Shown in pieces: positions 8,885-17,376 of a stretch of 64,000 nt of DNA. This stretch comes from Rhodothalassium salexigens DSM 2132 (GTDB taxonomy: Bacteria > Pseudomonadota > Alphaproteobacteria > Sphingomonadales > Rhodothalassiaceae). Location: NCBI RefSeq assembly GCF_004341375.1, contig NZ_SLXO01000004.1, positions 124,001-188,000 of the forward strand, read 5' to 3'. How positions within the stretch are numbered: position 1 is the first letter of the stretch; every line of letters starts with the position of its first letter. Under the pieces are notes generated by a model, which was not told where the DNA came from, searched no databases, and saw only the letters and a program-made list of their open reading frames with translations. Position numbers and translations under genes: made by a program.

Positions 8885-9116
8885 GGCCCCTCCTTCATGG
8901 CACGACGCCGCGATGCGGCGGCGCGGTCCGGCCGGTGCAGCCCCGGTCGGCGCGGCGCCCCGGTCTGGCGGTCGGGCGTGGTCACGCGCGACCGCCATGC
9001 CACCCGGTGGCGCTGCCGTCTTCAGCGGCTTAGCCGGCGGGATCGGGCGCCGTCGTCCCGACGGGGCCCTGTGATCCGCTCAGCCTAGCCCAAGCGCCGC
9101 GCCTGCGAAACCGCGA

Positions 9117-10775
9117 TCACATATTGGGATAGTTTGGCCCGCCGCCGCCCTCGGGCACCACCCAGTTGATGTTCTGGGTCGGGTCCTTGATGTCGCAGGT
9201 CTTGCAGTGGACGCAGTTCTGCGCGTTGATCTGCAAGCGCAGCCCACCGCCGCCGGTCTCGGCCTCGACGATCTCATAGACGCCGGCCGGGCAGTAGCGT
9301 TGTTCGGGGGCGGCATATTGCTCCCAATTGATGCGGATCGGCACGCTGTCGTCCTTGAGCGTCAGATGACAGGGCTGGTCCTCTTCGTGATAGGTGTTCG
9401 ACAGATAGACGCTGGACAGTTTGTCGAAGGTCACCACGCCGTCATATTTGGGATAGTCGATCGGCTGATAGTCCTTCGCCTTGCCGGTCTTTTCATGGTC
9501 TTTCGGGTTGCCGAAGGTCCAGCCCAGCAGCCAGCCGAGCCCCAGGCTTTGCAGCCACATGTCGGTGCCGGCATAGAGCGTGCCGCCGACGATGCCGAAC
9601 TTGTCCAGTGCCGGGCGGACATTGCGCACCCGCTTCAATTCCTTGTGCACCCAGCTCTTTTCGTAGGCGATTTGATAGCTGTCGAGGGCGTCGTTGGCGC
9701 GCCCGGCGAGCACCGCGTCGACCGCCGCCTCGCCGGCGAGCATGGCGGTCTTCATGGCGTTGTGGGTGCCCTTGATGCGCGGCACGTTGACGAAGCCCGC
9801 CGAACAGCCGATCAGCGCGCCGCCGGGGAAGCTGAGCTTGGGCACCGACTGCCAGCCGCCTTCATTGATCGCCCGGGCGCCATAGGCGACCCGTCGGCCG
9901 CCTTCCAGCATCGGCCGGATCGCCGGGTGGTCCTTGAAGCGCTGGAATTCGTCATAGGGCGACAGATAAGGGTTCTCGTAATCGAGGGCCACCACGAAGC
10001 CGATGGCGATCTGGCCATTGTCCTGGTGATAGATAAAGCCGCCGCCGGCGACCCCCTTGAGCGGCCAGCCCTGGCTGTGGATGACCCGGCCCGGGTCGTG
10101 CTGGCCGTCGGGGGCGTCCCACAATTCCTTGAGCCCGATGCCGTAGGTCTGGGGTTGGCGCCCGGCGCGCAGGTCGAAGCGCTCGATCAGTTGCTTGGAT
10201 GACGAGCCGCGCACGCCCTCGGCGAACAGGGTGTACTTGCCGTGCAGCTCGACGCCGGGCTCATAGCCGTCCTTCTTGCTGCCGTCGCGCGCCACCCCCA
10301 TGTCGCCGGTGGCCACCCCCTTGACCGAGCCGTCGTCGTTGTAGAGCACCTCGGCGACCGCGAAGCCTGGATAGACCTCGACGCCCAGGGCCTCGGCGCG
10401 CTCGGCGAGCCAGCGGGTCAGATTGCCCAGGCTGCCGGTGTAGCAGCCCTTATTGGACATCAGCGGCGGCAGCAGGGCGTGCGGGATCTCGGTCTTGCCG
10501 GTCTGAGACAGGAACCAGTGGTGGTTCGACGTCACCTTCTGGCGCAGCGGACAGTCGCTGTCGCGCCAGTCGGGGATCAACTCGTCGAGCGCCTTGGGGT
10601 CGATCACCGCACCCGACAGAATGTGCGCGCCGATTTCCGAGCCTTTTTCCAGGACGCAGACGCTGACGTCCTCGCCGCGTTCCTCGGCCAATTGGCGCAC
10701 GCGGATCGCCGCGGACAGGCCGGCCGGGCCGCCACCAACGATGACCACGTCGAATTCCATGGACTCGCGTTCCAT
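9117..10775 (-). CDS. Electron-transfer flavoprotein-ubiquinone oxidoreductase
   Basis: ETF-QO passes electrons from reduced ETF, fed by acyl-CoA and other dehydrogenases, to ubiquinone at the membrane. The 552-residue protein has the FAD-binding VVIVGGGPAGLSAA near 10-23, the FAD/quinone-binding body with GCSAGFVNVPRIKGTHNAM, and a C-terminal 4Fe-4S domain with CPAGVYE and NAQNCVHCKTCDIKDPTQ cysteines ending in NWVVPEGGGGP. Length fits the family (about 550). The start at 10775 is one of two in-frame ATGs (10775, 10760). The gene is monocistronic in appearance and has palindromic operator-like sequences in its upstream region. Confidence 0.96.
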   Translation of the reverse strand: MERESMEFDVVIVGGGPAGLSAAIRVRQLAEERGEDVSVCVLEKGSEIGAHILSGAVIDPKALDELIPDWRDSDCPLRQKVTSNHHWFLSQTGKTEIPHALLPPLMSNKGCYTGSLGNLTRWLAERAEALGVEVYPGFAVAEVLYNDDGSVKGVATGDMGVARDGSKKDGYEPGVELHGKYTLFAEGVRGSSSKQLIERFDLRAGRQPQTYGIGLKELWDAPDGQHDPGRVIHSQGWPLKGVAGGGFIYHQDNGQIAIGFVVALDYENPYLSPYDEFQRFKDHPAIRPMLEGGRRVAYGARAINEGGWQSVPKLSFPGGALIGCSAGFVNVPRIKGTHNAMKTAMLAGEAAVDAVLAGRANDALDSYQIAYEKSWVHKELKRVRNVRPALDKFGIVGGTLYAGTDMWLQSLGLGWLLGWTFGNPKDHEKTGKAKDYQPIDYPKYDGVVTFDKLSSVYLSNTYHEEDQPCHLTLKDDSVPIRINWEQYAAPEQRYCPAGVYEIVEAETGGGGLRLQINAQNCVHCKTCDIKDPTQNINWVVPEGGGGPNYPNM

Positions 10776-10994
10776 TCACCACCCCATCGGATTGGGCGCC
10801 GCGGCAGGACCCGCCGGGCGCGTCGGTCGGGCGCCATAAGAACGGATTTGACCGATGCCGTCAAATCGGCTCTGAGACCATGCTTGCCTTTACAACCGCC
10901 GTTCGGCATGGTCTCGACTAAAGCTTGAACAAAAACCGGCCGATCCATGGCGCCTCACTGCCGCAATAGTGCAAGTAAAAAGGGATAAAGGGGC
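10776..10994. promoter_or_regulatory. Divergent ETF-QO / uracil-DNA glycosylase control region with two inverted repeats
   Basis: This 219-bp region separates two divergent genes. It contains GATTTGAC (10845-10852) and GTCAAATC (10860-10867), perfect 8-bp arms spaced by 7 bp, and GAGACCATGC (10874-10883) with GCATGGTCTC (10906-10915), perfect 10-bp arms spaced by 22 bp. The first has the size and symmetry of a dimeric repressor operator; the second could be an operator or an RNA hairpin. Confidence 0.6.
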
Positions 10995-11987
10995 GTGGGA
11001 GACGCGACCCAGCTCTTAGCCTGGCAAGTGGCCATGGGCGCCGACGAAGCGATCGTCGAGACGCCGGTGGACCGTTTCGCCGCCAGTCGGGCACGTCAAC
11101 AGCACCGCGCGGCACGACATTCGCCGGGCGAAGGCCATGGACCGTCGGCTGAGGCCGGCGATCTGGCGGGCGGCCGGGCGTCGCGCGGCGGCGCGTCGCG
11201 CGACGCGGACGGTGACGCCACGCCGGATCGGGCCGCCGCCCCGAGCCATGCGTCCGTCCCAAACCGCGCGCCGGCCCAGGCGCCGTCGCCGCGCCCGGCG
11301 GCCGTTGCGGGCGATGCGGCTGCTGCGGTTGAGGCCGAACGGTTGGCCGGGGCGGCCGGGACGCTTGAGGCGTTGCGTCAGGCGCTCGACCGGTTCGAGG
11401 GCTGTGCGCTCAAGCGCGGCGCGCGCCAGACCGTGTTCGCCGATGGCCTGCCGGGCGCGCCGCTGATGATCGTCGGCGAGGCGCCGGGCGCTGAAGAAGA
11501 CCGCCAGGGCCGGCCGTTCGTGGGCGATGCCGGTCGGCTGCTCGACCGAATGCTGGCGGCGATCGGCGCCAGTCGGTCGGACAATGTCTACATCACCAAT
11601 GTGGTCAACTGGCGCCCGCCCGCCAATCGCACGCCCAGCCTGGAAGAGATCGCCATCTGTCGGCCGTTCATCCTGCGCCATATCGCCTTGGCGGCGCCGC
11701 GGGTGGTGGTGGTCATGGGCAATACCGCGGCCAAGGGCGTCTTGCAGGCGAGCGCCGGGATCACCGCACTGCGCGGCCGCTGGCAGGCCCTGGCGCCGAC
11801 GCAGAGCGCGGCCGGAGACGGTGCCGGAGACGATGTTGGAGGCGGTGCCGGGGCGGGTCAGTCGGCGGGCCTGGGGGTGGCGGTGATGCCGACCTTTCAC
11901 CCGGCCTATCTGTTGCGGCAGCCGGCGCTCAAAGGCTTGGCGTGGCAGGATTTGTTGCAGATCGCCGAACGGATCAAGGGGGCGTGA
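10995..11987 (+). CDS. Uracil-DNA glycosylase, family 4/5 type
   Basis: Removes uracil from DNA at the start of base-excision repair. The 330-residue protein has a DEAIVETPVDRF-like N-terminal motif of alphaproteobacterial members, a low-complexity linker of about 70 residues, then the catalytic core: GCALKRGARQTVFADG, the active-site GEAPGAEEDRQGRPFVGDAG, YITNVVNWRPPANRTP and the terminal FHPAYLLRQPALK. A Gly/Ala/Asp-rich insertion interrupts the core before the last motif. A GTG start at 10995 is used, with an A/G-rich sequence ahead; an in-frame ATG lies 13 codons later. Its stop overlaps the ATG of the transglycosylase gene (TGATG), which suggests co-transcription. Confidence 0.92.
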   Translation: MGDATQLLAWQVAMGADEAIVETPVDRFAASRARQQHRAARHSPGEGHGPSAEAGDLAGGRASRGGASRDADGDATPDRAAAPSHASVPNRAPAQAPSPRPAAVAGDAAAAVEAERLAGAAGTLEALRQALDRFEGCALKRGARQTVFADGLPGAPLMIVGEAPGAEEDRQGRPFVGDAGRLLDRMLAAIGASRSDNVYITNVVNWRPPANRTPSLEEIAICRPFILRHIALAAPRVVVVMGNTAAKGVLQASAGITALRGRWQALAPTQSAAGDGAGDDVGGGAGAGQSAGLGVAVMPTFHPAYLLRQPALKGLAWQDLLQIAERIKGA

Positions 11988-13864
11988 TGGCCGGACGGCT
12001 GTGTGTGGTGTGGGGGCGTAGGGTGACGGTCTGGCTGCTGGCCCTGGCGACCATTGGGATCGGTGCGGCGGCCGACGAACCGGCGGCGCCCTGGCCCGCG
12101 GCCGAAGTCCGCGTGCTGAGCCCGTCGGATGCGGTGCGCTATCGCCGGGTGTTCCAGTTGCAGGAAGACGGGCAGTGGGCGGCGGCCGACGCTCAAATCG
12201 CCCAGATCGACGACCGCATCTTGATGGGGCACGTGCTGTTCCAGCGTTACATGCACCCCACGGCCTATCGCTCGCGCTACGACGAACTGCGCGACTGGCT
12301 GGCCGAGTATGCCGACCATCCCGGGGCCCAACGGGTCTATGCCCTGGCACGGCGTCGACAGGGCCGGGCGGCCGCGCCGCGTCGGCCCGACCCGGTGGTG
12401 TTGCGGTCGTGGGCCGGACTTGACGTGGCCGCCGCCGGCGCTGGTGCCTCGACGGCGGCCGTGGTGCCGACGCCGCGCGCCAAGCCGGACAGCGGTCCGC
12501 GCCGCAGCCGCGCCGAGCGTCGCCAGGTGGCGGCGGTTGAGGCGCTGGTTGCGCGCTATCTGCGTCTCGGTCGCCCGGATCGGGCCGAAAAGCGCCTTTG
12601 GGCGGCGGCCGATCTGTTGACGCCGGCGGAGCGTTCGGCAGCCTTGGCGGCAACCGCCGCCGCTTACTTTCGCGACCATGACGACGCCAAGGCGGCCGCA
12701 CTCGGGCGCCATGCCATGGCCTTGGCCCCTGCCGCGGCGGGGGCCGATGCCTGGGCTGTTGGCCTGGCGATCTGGCGGTCGGGTGATTGCACCGGGGCCG
12801 AGCCGGCGTTCGCGTTGGTCGCCGAGCAGGGCGAGACGGCCGAACGCCGCGCCGCCGGTGCCGTTTGGGCGGCGCGCGCGGCGTTGGTCTGCGGCTCTGC
12901 GGGGCGGGTGTCGACCCATCTGCGCCGGGCCTTGGGCGCGCCGGAGAGCTTTTATGGGTTGCTGGCGCGGGCCCAGTTGGGCTTGCCGCCGCTCGATGAT
13001 TGGCAGGGCACGCCGGGCCAGGGCACGCCGGGCCAGGGAGCGTCGGGTCAGGCGGTCGATGACGACGATATGGCGGCGCTGCGCGCCGACCCCGCCGTGC
13101 GGCGGGTGATCGCGCTGGTGGATGCGGGGCAGTACTTTCGCGCCGACCAGGATCTGCGGCTGATCGTCAAGCGCCGTGGCCACACGCATTGGCGCGCGCT
13201 CGGCGCCCTGGCGGCGGCGCTCGACCTGCCGGCGACGCAGCTTTATGTGGGCCGCCATGCCGGTGCTGCGGCGCCGCGGGCGTGGCGCTTTCCGGTGCCG
13301 GCGTGGCTCGACGAGGCGGGCCTCGCCCTCGACCGCGCGCTGGTGCTGGGCGTGATCCGGCAGGAATCGGCGTTTCGCCACCGGGCGCGCAGCCATGCCG
13401 GGGCGTCGGGGTTGATGCAGTTGATGCCGTCGACGGCCGGCATGATGGCGCGCGACCAGAGCCTGCGCTGGCGGCGCAACCGCCTTTATCAGCCCGATCT
13501 CAATCTGGAATTGGGCCAGCGCTATCTGGATGTGCTGCGCCGGATGGAGCGCACCGACGGCAACCTGCTGATGATGCTGGCGGCCTATAATGGCGGGCCG
13601 GGCAATCTGGCCCGCTGGAAACGCCAGACCGAGTATCTGGCCGACCCGCTGCTCTATGTGGAGACCCTTCCGGTCAGCGAAACCCGCACCTATGTTAAGC
13701 GGGTGATGGCCAATCTGTGGCTGTATCGAATGCGCCTGGGGCAGGCGGCGCCGTCGCTCGACGCACTCGCTGCCAACGCCTGGCCATTGTATGAACAATT
13801 GGACCCGCCGGGCGCCGTGACGGTTGCCGGGCGCTTTGGCGGAGACTTGATCCGTGGCCCCTGA
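11987..13864 (+). CDS. slt: Soluble lytic murein transglycosylase
   Basis: Cleaves the MurNAc-GlcNAc bond of peptidoglycan in the periplasm with 1,6-anhydro product formation. The 625-residue protein has an N-terminal hydrophobic signal (VTVWLLALATIGIGAAA), a long alpha-superhelical region, and a C-terminal Slt domain: the catalytic glutamate is E460 in GVIRQESAFRHRA, followed by GASGLMQLMPSTA, AYNGGPGNL and ETRTYVKRVMANLW. The start is the ATG at 11987, which overlaps the preceding stop. A run of 15-bp repeats encodes Gln-Gly-Thr-Pro-Gly units before the catalytic domain. The 3' end overlaps the next gene by 11 bp. Confidence 0.94.
   Translation: MAGRLCVVWGRRVTVWLLALATIGIGAAADEPAAPWPAAEVRVLSPSDAVRYRRVFQLQEDGQWAAADAQIAQIDDRILMGHVLFQRYMHPTAYRSRYDELRDWLAEYADHPGAQRVYALARRRQGRAAAPRRPDPVVLRSWAGLDVAAAGAGASTAAVVPTPRAKPDSGPRRSRAERRQVAAVEALVARYLRLGRPDRAEKRLWAAADLLTPAERSAALAATAAAYFRDHDDAKAAALGRHAMALAPAAAGADAWAVGLAIWRSGDCTGAEPAFALVAEQGETAERRAAGAVWAARAALVCGSAGRVSTHLRRALGAPESFYGLLARAQLGLPPLDDWQGTPGQGTPGQGASGQAVDDDDMAALRADPAVRRVIALVDAGQYFRADQDLRLIVKRRGHTHWRALGALAAALDLPATQLYVGRHAGAAAPRAWRFPVPAWLDEAGLALDRALVLGVIRQESAFRHRARSHAGASGLMQLMPSTAGMMARDQSLRWRRNRLYQPDLNLELGQRYLDVLRRMERTDGNLLMMLAAYNGGPGNLARWKRQTEYLADPLLYVETLPVSETRTYVKRVMANLWLYRMRLGQAAPSLDALAANAWPLYEQLDPPGAVTVAGRFGGDLIRGP
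13004..13048 (+). repeat. 15-bp tandem repeat (3 units) inside slt
   Basis: Two identical units CAGGGCACGCCGGGC (13004-13018, 13019-13033) and a third diverged unit (13034-13048) encode Gln-Gly-Thr-Pro-Gly twice and Gln-Gly-Ala-Ser-Gly, a flexible linker between the superhelical and catalytic parts. Such repeats are prone to copy-number change. Confidence 0.88.
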
Positions 13865-14387
13865 TGCCGCTGCCGACCGCGCCTTTCGGCCCCTCCATGT
13901 GGCCGTGCTGACCGTGTCCGACAGCCGCGGACCCGGCGATGATGCCTCGGGCGATGTGCTGGCCGAGCGCGTCGCCGGTGGCGGTCACGTCTTGGCCGCG
14001 CGGGACTGGGTGGCGGACGATCTGGCGGCGTTGACCGCGCGGCTGCGTGCGCTGGCCCAAGACCCGGCGGTCGAGGTGGTGATCACCACCGGCGGCACCG
14101 GCGTGACCGGGCGCGACGTGGCGCCCGAGGCGGTCGAGGCGGTGTGCGACAAGATGATCCCGGGCTTCGGCGAGTTGTTCCGCTGGATCTCGTTCGAGAT
14201 CATCGGCACGGCGACGATCCAGTCCCGGGCCACTGCGGGCGTCGCCGGCGGCACCTATATCTTCGCCTTGCCGGGCAGCCCGTCGGCGGTGCGCGACGGC
14301 TGGGACCGCATCCTTGCGGCCCAATTGGACAGCCGCCACCGCCCGTGTAACTTCGCCGAGCTTCTGCCGCGCCTCGGCGAGCGCTAA
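13854..14387 (+). CDS. moaB: Molybdopterin adenylyltransferase-like protein (MoaB/MogA family)
   Basis: MoaB/MogA-fold proteins adenylate molybdopterin before molybdenum insertion. The 177-residue protein has VAVLTVSDSRGPGDDASGD near 16-34, the nucleotide-binding VITTGGTGVTGRDVAPEAV, and the ALPGSPSAVRDGW motif, at the family's usual length. The GTG start at 13854 overlaps slt by 11 bp and follows GGAGAC. It is followed 50 bp later by nadC. The MoaB versus MogA role cannot be decided from sequence alone, but the long-form MoaB of alphaproteobacteria fits best. Confidence 0.9.
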   Translation: MAPDAAADRAFRPLHVAVLTVSDSRGPGDDASGDVLAERVAGGGHVLAARDWVADDLAALTARLRALAQDPAVEVVITTGGTGVTGRDVAPEAVEAVCDKMIPGFGELFRWISFEIIGTATIQSRATAGVAGGTYIFALPGSPSAVRDGWDRILAAQLDSRHRPCNFAELLPRLGER

Positions 14388-14437
14388 TCCGCTTCATCCG
14401 ACCGCTTCGGTCGTTCTCGATCCAGGGAGTTCTGCCC

Positions 14438-15376
14438 ATGGCGCCTCCGCCGTCTTCGCCCTCGTCCGATCCCGTTTCCGCTGCCGGGGCCGCGCCGGCC
14501 GCCGCCATGGCGTCGTCGGGCCCGCTGTCGCCGGCCGAAACCGCGGCGTTTGTCGCCACATTGCTGCGCGAAGACGGCATCGATCCAGCCACCGGGCGCG
14601 GCGATGTAACCACCGATCTGGCCGTGCCGGCGGCCGCTCGGGCCGCCGCCTCGGCGGTGGCACGCGAGACCATGGTGGTTGCCGGCCTCGGGCTCGCGCT
14701 CGCGGTGTTTCGGGCGCTCGACCCGACGCTCGAGATCGCGGCTCGGGTGCGCGACGGCGAGCGGCTGGCCGCCGGCGAGACGTTGTTCACGGTTGCCGGC
14801 GCGGCCCGGCCGATTCTGGTTGGTGAACGCGCCGCGCTCAATCTTTTGCAACATTTGTCCGGGATCGCGACGCTGACCCGGGCCTATGCGGACGCCATCG
14901 ACGGCACCGGTACGGTGCTTCTGGACACCCGCAAGACCGTGCCGGGCCTGCGCCGATTGGCAAAATACGCGTCGCGCTGTGGCGGCGCCCACAATCACCG
15001 CCAAGGGCTGGCGGATGCGATCCTGATCAAAGACAATCACATCGCCGCCGCCGGTGGAGTGCAGGCGGCACTCGACCGGGTTATGGCGAAAACAGATCTG
15101 CCGATCGAGCTGGAGTGTGATAATCTAGACCAAGTGAAAACTGGCCTAGCCTCCGGTGTCAGTCGCCTTCTTCTGGATAATATGGATCTCTCAACCATGC
15201 GAGAGGCTGTCTCGCTTGCTGCCGGTCATGTGCCGTTGGAGGCGTCCGGTGGTGTCACTTTGACGAAAATTCGATCGATTGCGGAGACAGGTGTCGATTT
15301 TGTTTCCGTCGGTCGCTTGACACAATCCGCACACGCGATAGATATAGGTCTTGATTTTGCATGCTCTCGGGACTGA
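14438..15376 (+). CDS. nadC: Nicotinate-nucleotide pyrophosphorylase (carboxylating)
   Basis: NadC (quinolinate phosphoribosyltransferase) converts quinolinate and PRPP to nicotinate mononucleotide in de novo NAD synthesis. The 312-residue protein shows the family motifs GRGDVTTDLAVP, ERAALNLLQHLSGIATLT, LDTRKTVPGLR, KYASRCGGAHNHRQGL, ILIKDNHI, ELECDN and LEASGGV. The N-terminus has an extra Pro/Ser/Ala-rich leader of about 30 residues; start ATG 14438 follows CAGGGAG. Base composition changes sharply inside the gene: from about 15080 to the stop the DNA is near 51% G+C with A/T-ending codons, against roughly 70% before. The reading frame stays intact, so this looks like a recombination mosaic rather than decay. 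Confidence 0.95.
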   Translation: MAPPPSSPSSDPVSAAGAAPAAAMASSGPLSPAETAAFVATLLREDGIDPATGRGDVTTDLAVPAAARAAASAVARETMVVAGLGLALAVFRALDPTLEIAARVRDGERLAAGETLFTVAGAARPILVGERAALNLLQHLSGIATLTRAYADAIDGTGTVLLDTRKTVPGLRRLAKYASRCGGAHNHRQGLADAILIKDNHIAAAGGVQAALDRVMAKTDLPIELECDNLDQVKTGLASGVSRLLLDNMDLSTMREAVSLAAGHVPLEASGGVTLTKIRSIAETGVDFVSVGRLTQSAHAIDIGLDFACSRD

Positions 15377-15492
15377 TCAGGCTCCGGTTCAGGCGCTGGA
15401 CGCCCGCCCGCCCTGGAACGCGGGGGACACCGACCCTACATTCTTAGAGGCATGATAACGGCGGGATGGCCACAAGGTCATGGTAGCGTGAC

Positions 15493-16422
15493 ATGAACCA
15501 GATTCAAAATTTGGACGGCGGCAAGCTGGATGCGGTGCTCGACCTGGGGCAGTGGTATCGCCACGGTCCCTATCGGTCGCAGGCGCTGGGCGTCAAACAG
15601 GTGATCCTGAGCACGGGCGAGCCGGTGTCGGTGGTCCGGGCGCGCCATCGCGCCGGCGAGGTCAATCATCCGCCGACCGAGACATACACATTGTTCACCC
15701 TGGTGCGCGGCAATCTGCAAAGCGATGTCAATTTTGGCGACCAGGAGTTCGACGTCAATCCGCGGCCGGGCGACATGATCCTGGCGCCGCCGGGGGTTGC
15801 GGTGTCGGCGGTCAATAACGGCTCGCACGAGGTGTGTGCGCTGTCGATCCCGGTATCGCTGATGAACCGGGCGATGGCGGCGCGGCGCGACGGCTCGAAG
15901 ACCGATCTGACGCCGCTGCAAGAGCGGATGCACCAGGACCCGGTGATTTCGCAGGTGATGCTGTCCTTGTGGGAGCATGGCGACGCGCTGCCGGGTCTGA
16001 GCGCCAAGTATCTCGAACACGGCGCCAACCTGATCGTGGCGCGGTTGGTCATGATGGCCGACGATCTCGCCCAGCCGGCCAAGAAGCCGCAAACCGAGGC
16101 GGGCGGCCGCCTCGACGAGGTGATCGCCTATATCGACGCCAATCCCGGCGCGTCGCTGACGCTTGAAGAACTGTCGCGGATCGCCCAGTGCTCGCCGTTC
16201 CATCTGGCCCGGATCTTCAAGCAACGGGCCGGGCAGACCGTGCACCAGTATGTGCTCGAACGGCGCATCCAACGCGCCAAGCAACTGCTGGTGGACCCGT
16301 CGCTGTCGATCGCTGACATCGCGCGCGAGACCGGGTTTTCAAGCCAGTCGCACCTGACCGCTGCGTTTCGGCGCAGCGTCGGCTCGACACCCGGGGCCTA
16401 TCGCAAGGCATCGCTCAACTGA
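15493..16422 (+). CDS. AraC-family transcriptional regulator
   Basis: A 309-residue protein with a cupin-like N-terminal sensing domain (PPTETYTLFTLVRG, RPGDMILAPPG) and two C-terminal AraC helix-turn-helix motifs at about 205-305: TLEELSRIAQCSPFHLARIF and LSIADIARETGFSSQSHLTA, then RRSVGSTPGAYRK. It is flanked upstream by nadC and downstream by the ion-channel gene on the same strand, each separated by more than 100 bp, so its target is unclear. Normal GC-rich codon use resumes at its start, after the low-GC nadC tail. Confidence 0.9.
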   Translation: MNQIQNLDGGKLDAVLDLGQWYRHGPYRSQALGVKQVILSTGEPVSVVRARHRAGEVNHPPTETYTLFTLVRGNLQSDVNFGDQEFDVNPRPGDMILAPPGVAVSAVNNGSHEVCALSIPVSLMNRAMAARRDGSKTDLTPLQERMHQDPVISQVMLSLWEHGDALPGLSAKYLEHGANLIVARLVMMADDLAQPAKKPQTEAGGRLDEVIAYIDANPGASLTLEELSRIAQCSPFHLARIFKQRAGQTVHQYVLERRIQRAKQLLVDPSLSIADIARETGFSSQSHLTAAFRRSVGSTPGAYRKASLN

Positions 16423-16602
16423 TCGCCCGGCCGGTGGGCGGTCGCGGGCCGGGCCGCGGGTGAGGGGCGCGCGGTTGGCGGCGCGCTCGGCACGGTCGGC
16501 GGGGCCCAATCGGGTGGTTCTGTCCAGCCGGGTGGTGCGGTGGCCCGCACTGGCGGCCGTCATCGGCGCCGAGCGTGGGGCCGGGAGGGTCGAGCCAGCG
16601 CT

Positions 16603-17376
16603 ATGACTTGGTTGCACCGACGCCTGTTCGACCTTTACCAGGGCGGCGGCCGGCACGCGCGCCGGGCGCGCTATGCCATGGCGGTCTTCGACGCCCTCGT
16701 GGTGCTGTATTTCCTGATTTCCACCGCTTTGCCCGCGGGTGCTTGGTTGCACGCGGCCGACATGGCGATTGCCGGGCTGCTGGTGCTCGACCTTTTGGCA
16801 CGCCTCATCGCCTCGCGCGATCGGGCGGCGTTCGCGGCCAACCTGATGACCTGGCTCGACGTGCTCGTGGTCGCGTCGTTGATCGCGCCGATGTTTCTCA
16901 GCAATCTGGCGTTCGTCCGCGTGGTGCGGATACTGCGCATCCTGCGCTCTTACTATGTGATCCGCGAACTGCGCGAGACGTCGGCGTGGTTTCGCCGGCA
17001 CGAGGAGGTGGTGCAGTCGAGCGTCAATCTGATCGTCTTCGTGTTCGTGATCACCGCGCTGGTCTATGTGATCGAGGTCGAAGACAATCCGGCGATTTCC
17101 AGCTATCTGGATGCGCTCTACTTCACCGTGGCGACGCTGACCACCACGGGCTTTGGCGACATCACCATGGCCGACCCGCTGGGCCGCCTGGTTTCGGTGC
17201 TGATCATGGTGTTCGGGGTGGCGTTGTTTCTGCGCTTGGTGCAGACGATCTTCCGGCCGCCCAAGATCCGCCATGCCTGCGCCACCTGCGGCCTCGAGCG
17301 TCACGACCCGGACGCCGTCCATTGCAAGCATTGCGGCGCTACGCTGAGCATCCCCACCGAGGGCGACTGGGCCTGA
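16603..17376 (+). CDS. Voltage-gated-type potassium/ion channel with C-terminal zinc ribbon
   Basis: An integral inner-membrane channel of 257 residues with six predicted helices: S1 about 25-43, S2 50-70, S3 81-99, S4 103-118 carrying regularly spaced arginines (VRVVRILRILRS), S5 142-159, a pore helix with the selectivity filter TTGFGD (181-186), and S6 194-217. After S6 is a short cytoplasmic zinc ribbon with C226, C229, C241 and C244. The size is close to a minimal KvAP-like subunit, so it probably works as a tetramer. Start ATG 16603 follows GGGAGGG. The TTGFGD filter resembles K+ channels (T-x-G-[YF]-G-D). The zinc ribbon could report metal or redox state, which is inference. Confidence 0.88.
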   Translation: MTWLHRRLFDLYQGGGRHARRARYAMAVFDALVVLYFLISTALPAGAWLHAADMAIAGLLVLDLLARLIASRDRAAFAANLMTWLDVLVVASLIAPMFLSNLAFVRVVRILRILRSYYVIRELRETSAWFRRHEEVVQSSVNLIVFVFVITALVYVIEVEDNPAISSYLDALYFTVATLTTTGFGDITMADPLGRLVSVLIMVFGVALFLRLVQTIFRPPKIRHACATCGLERHDPDAVHCKHCGATLSIPTEGDWA

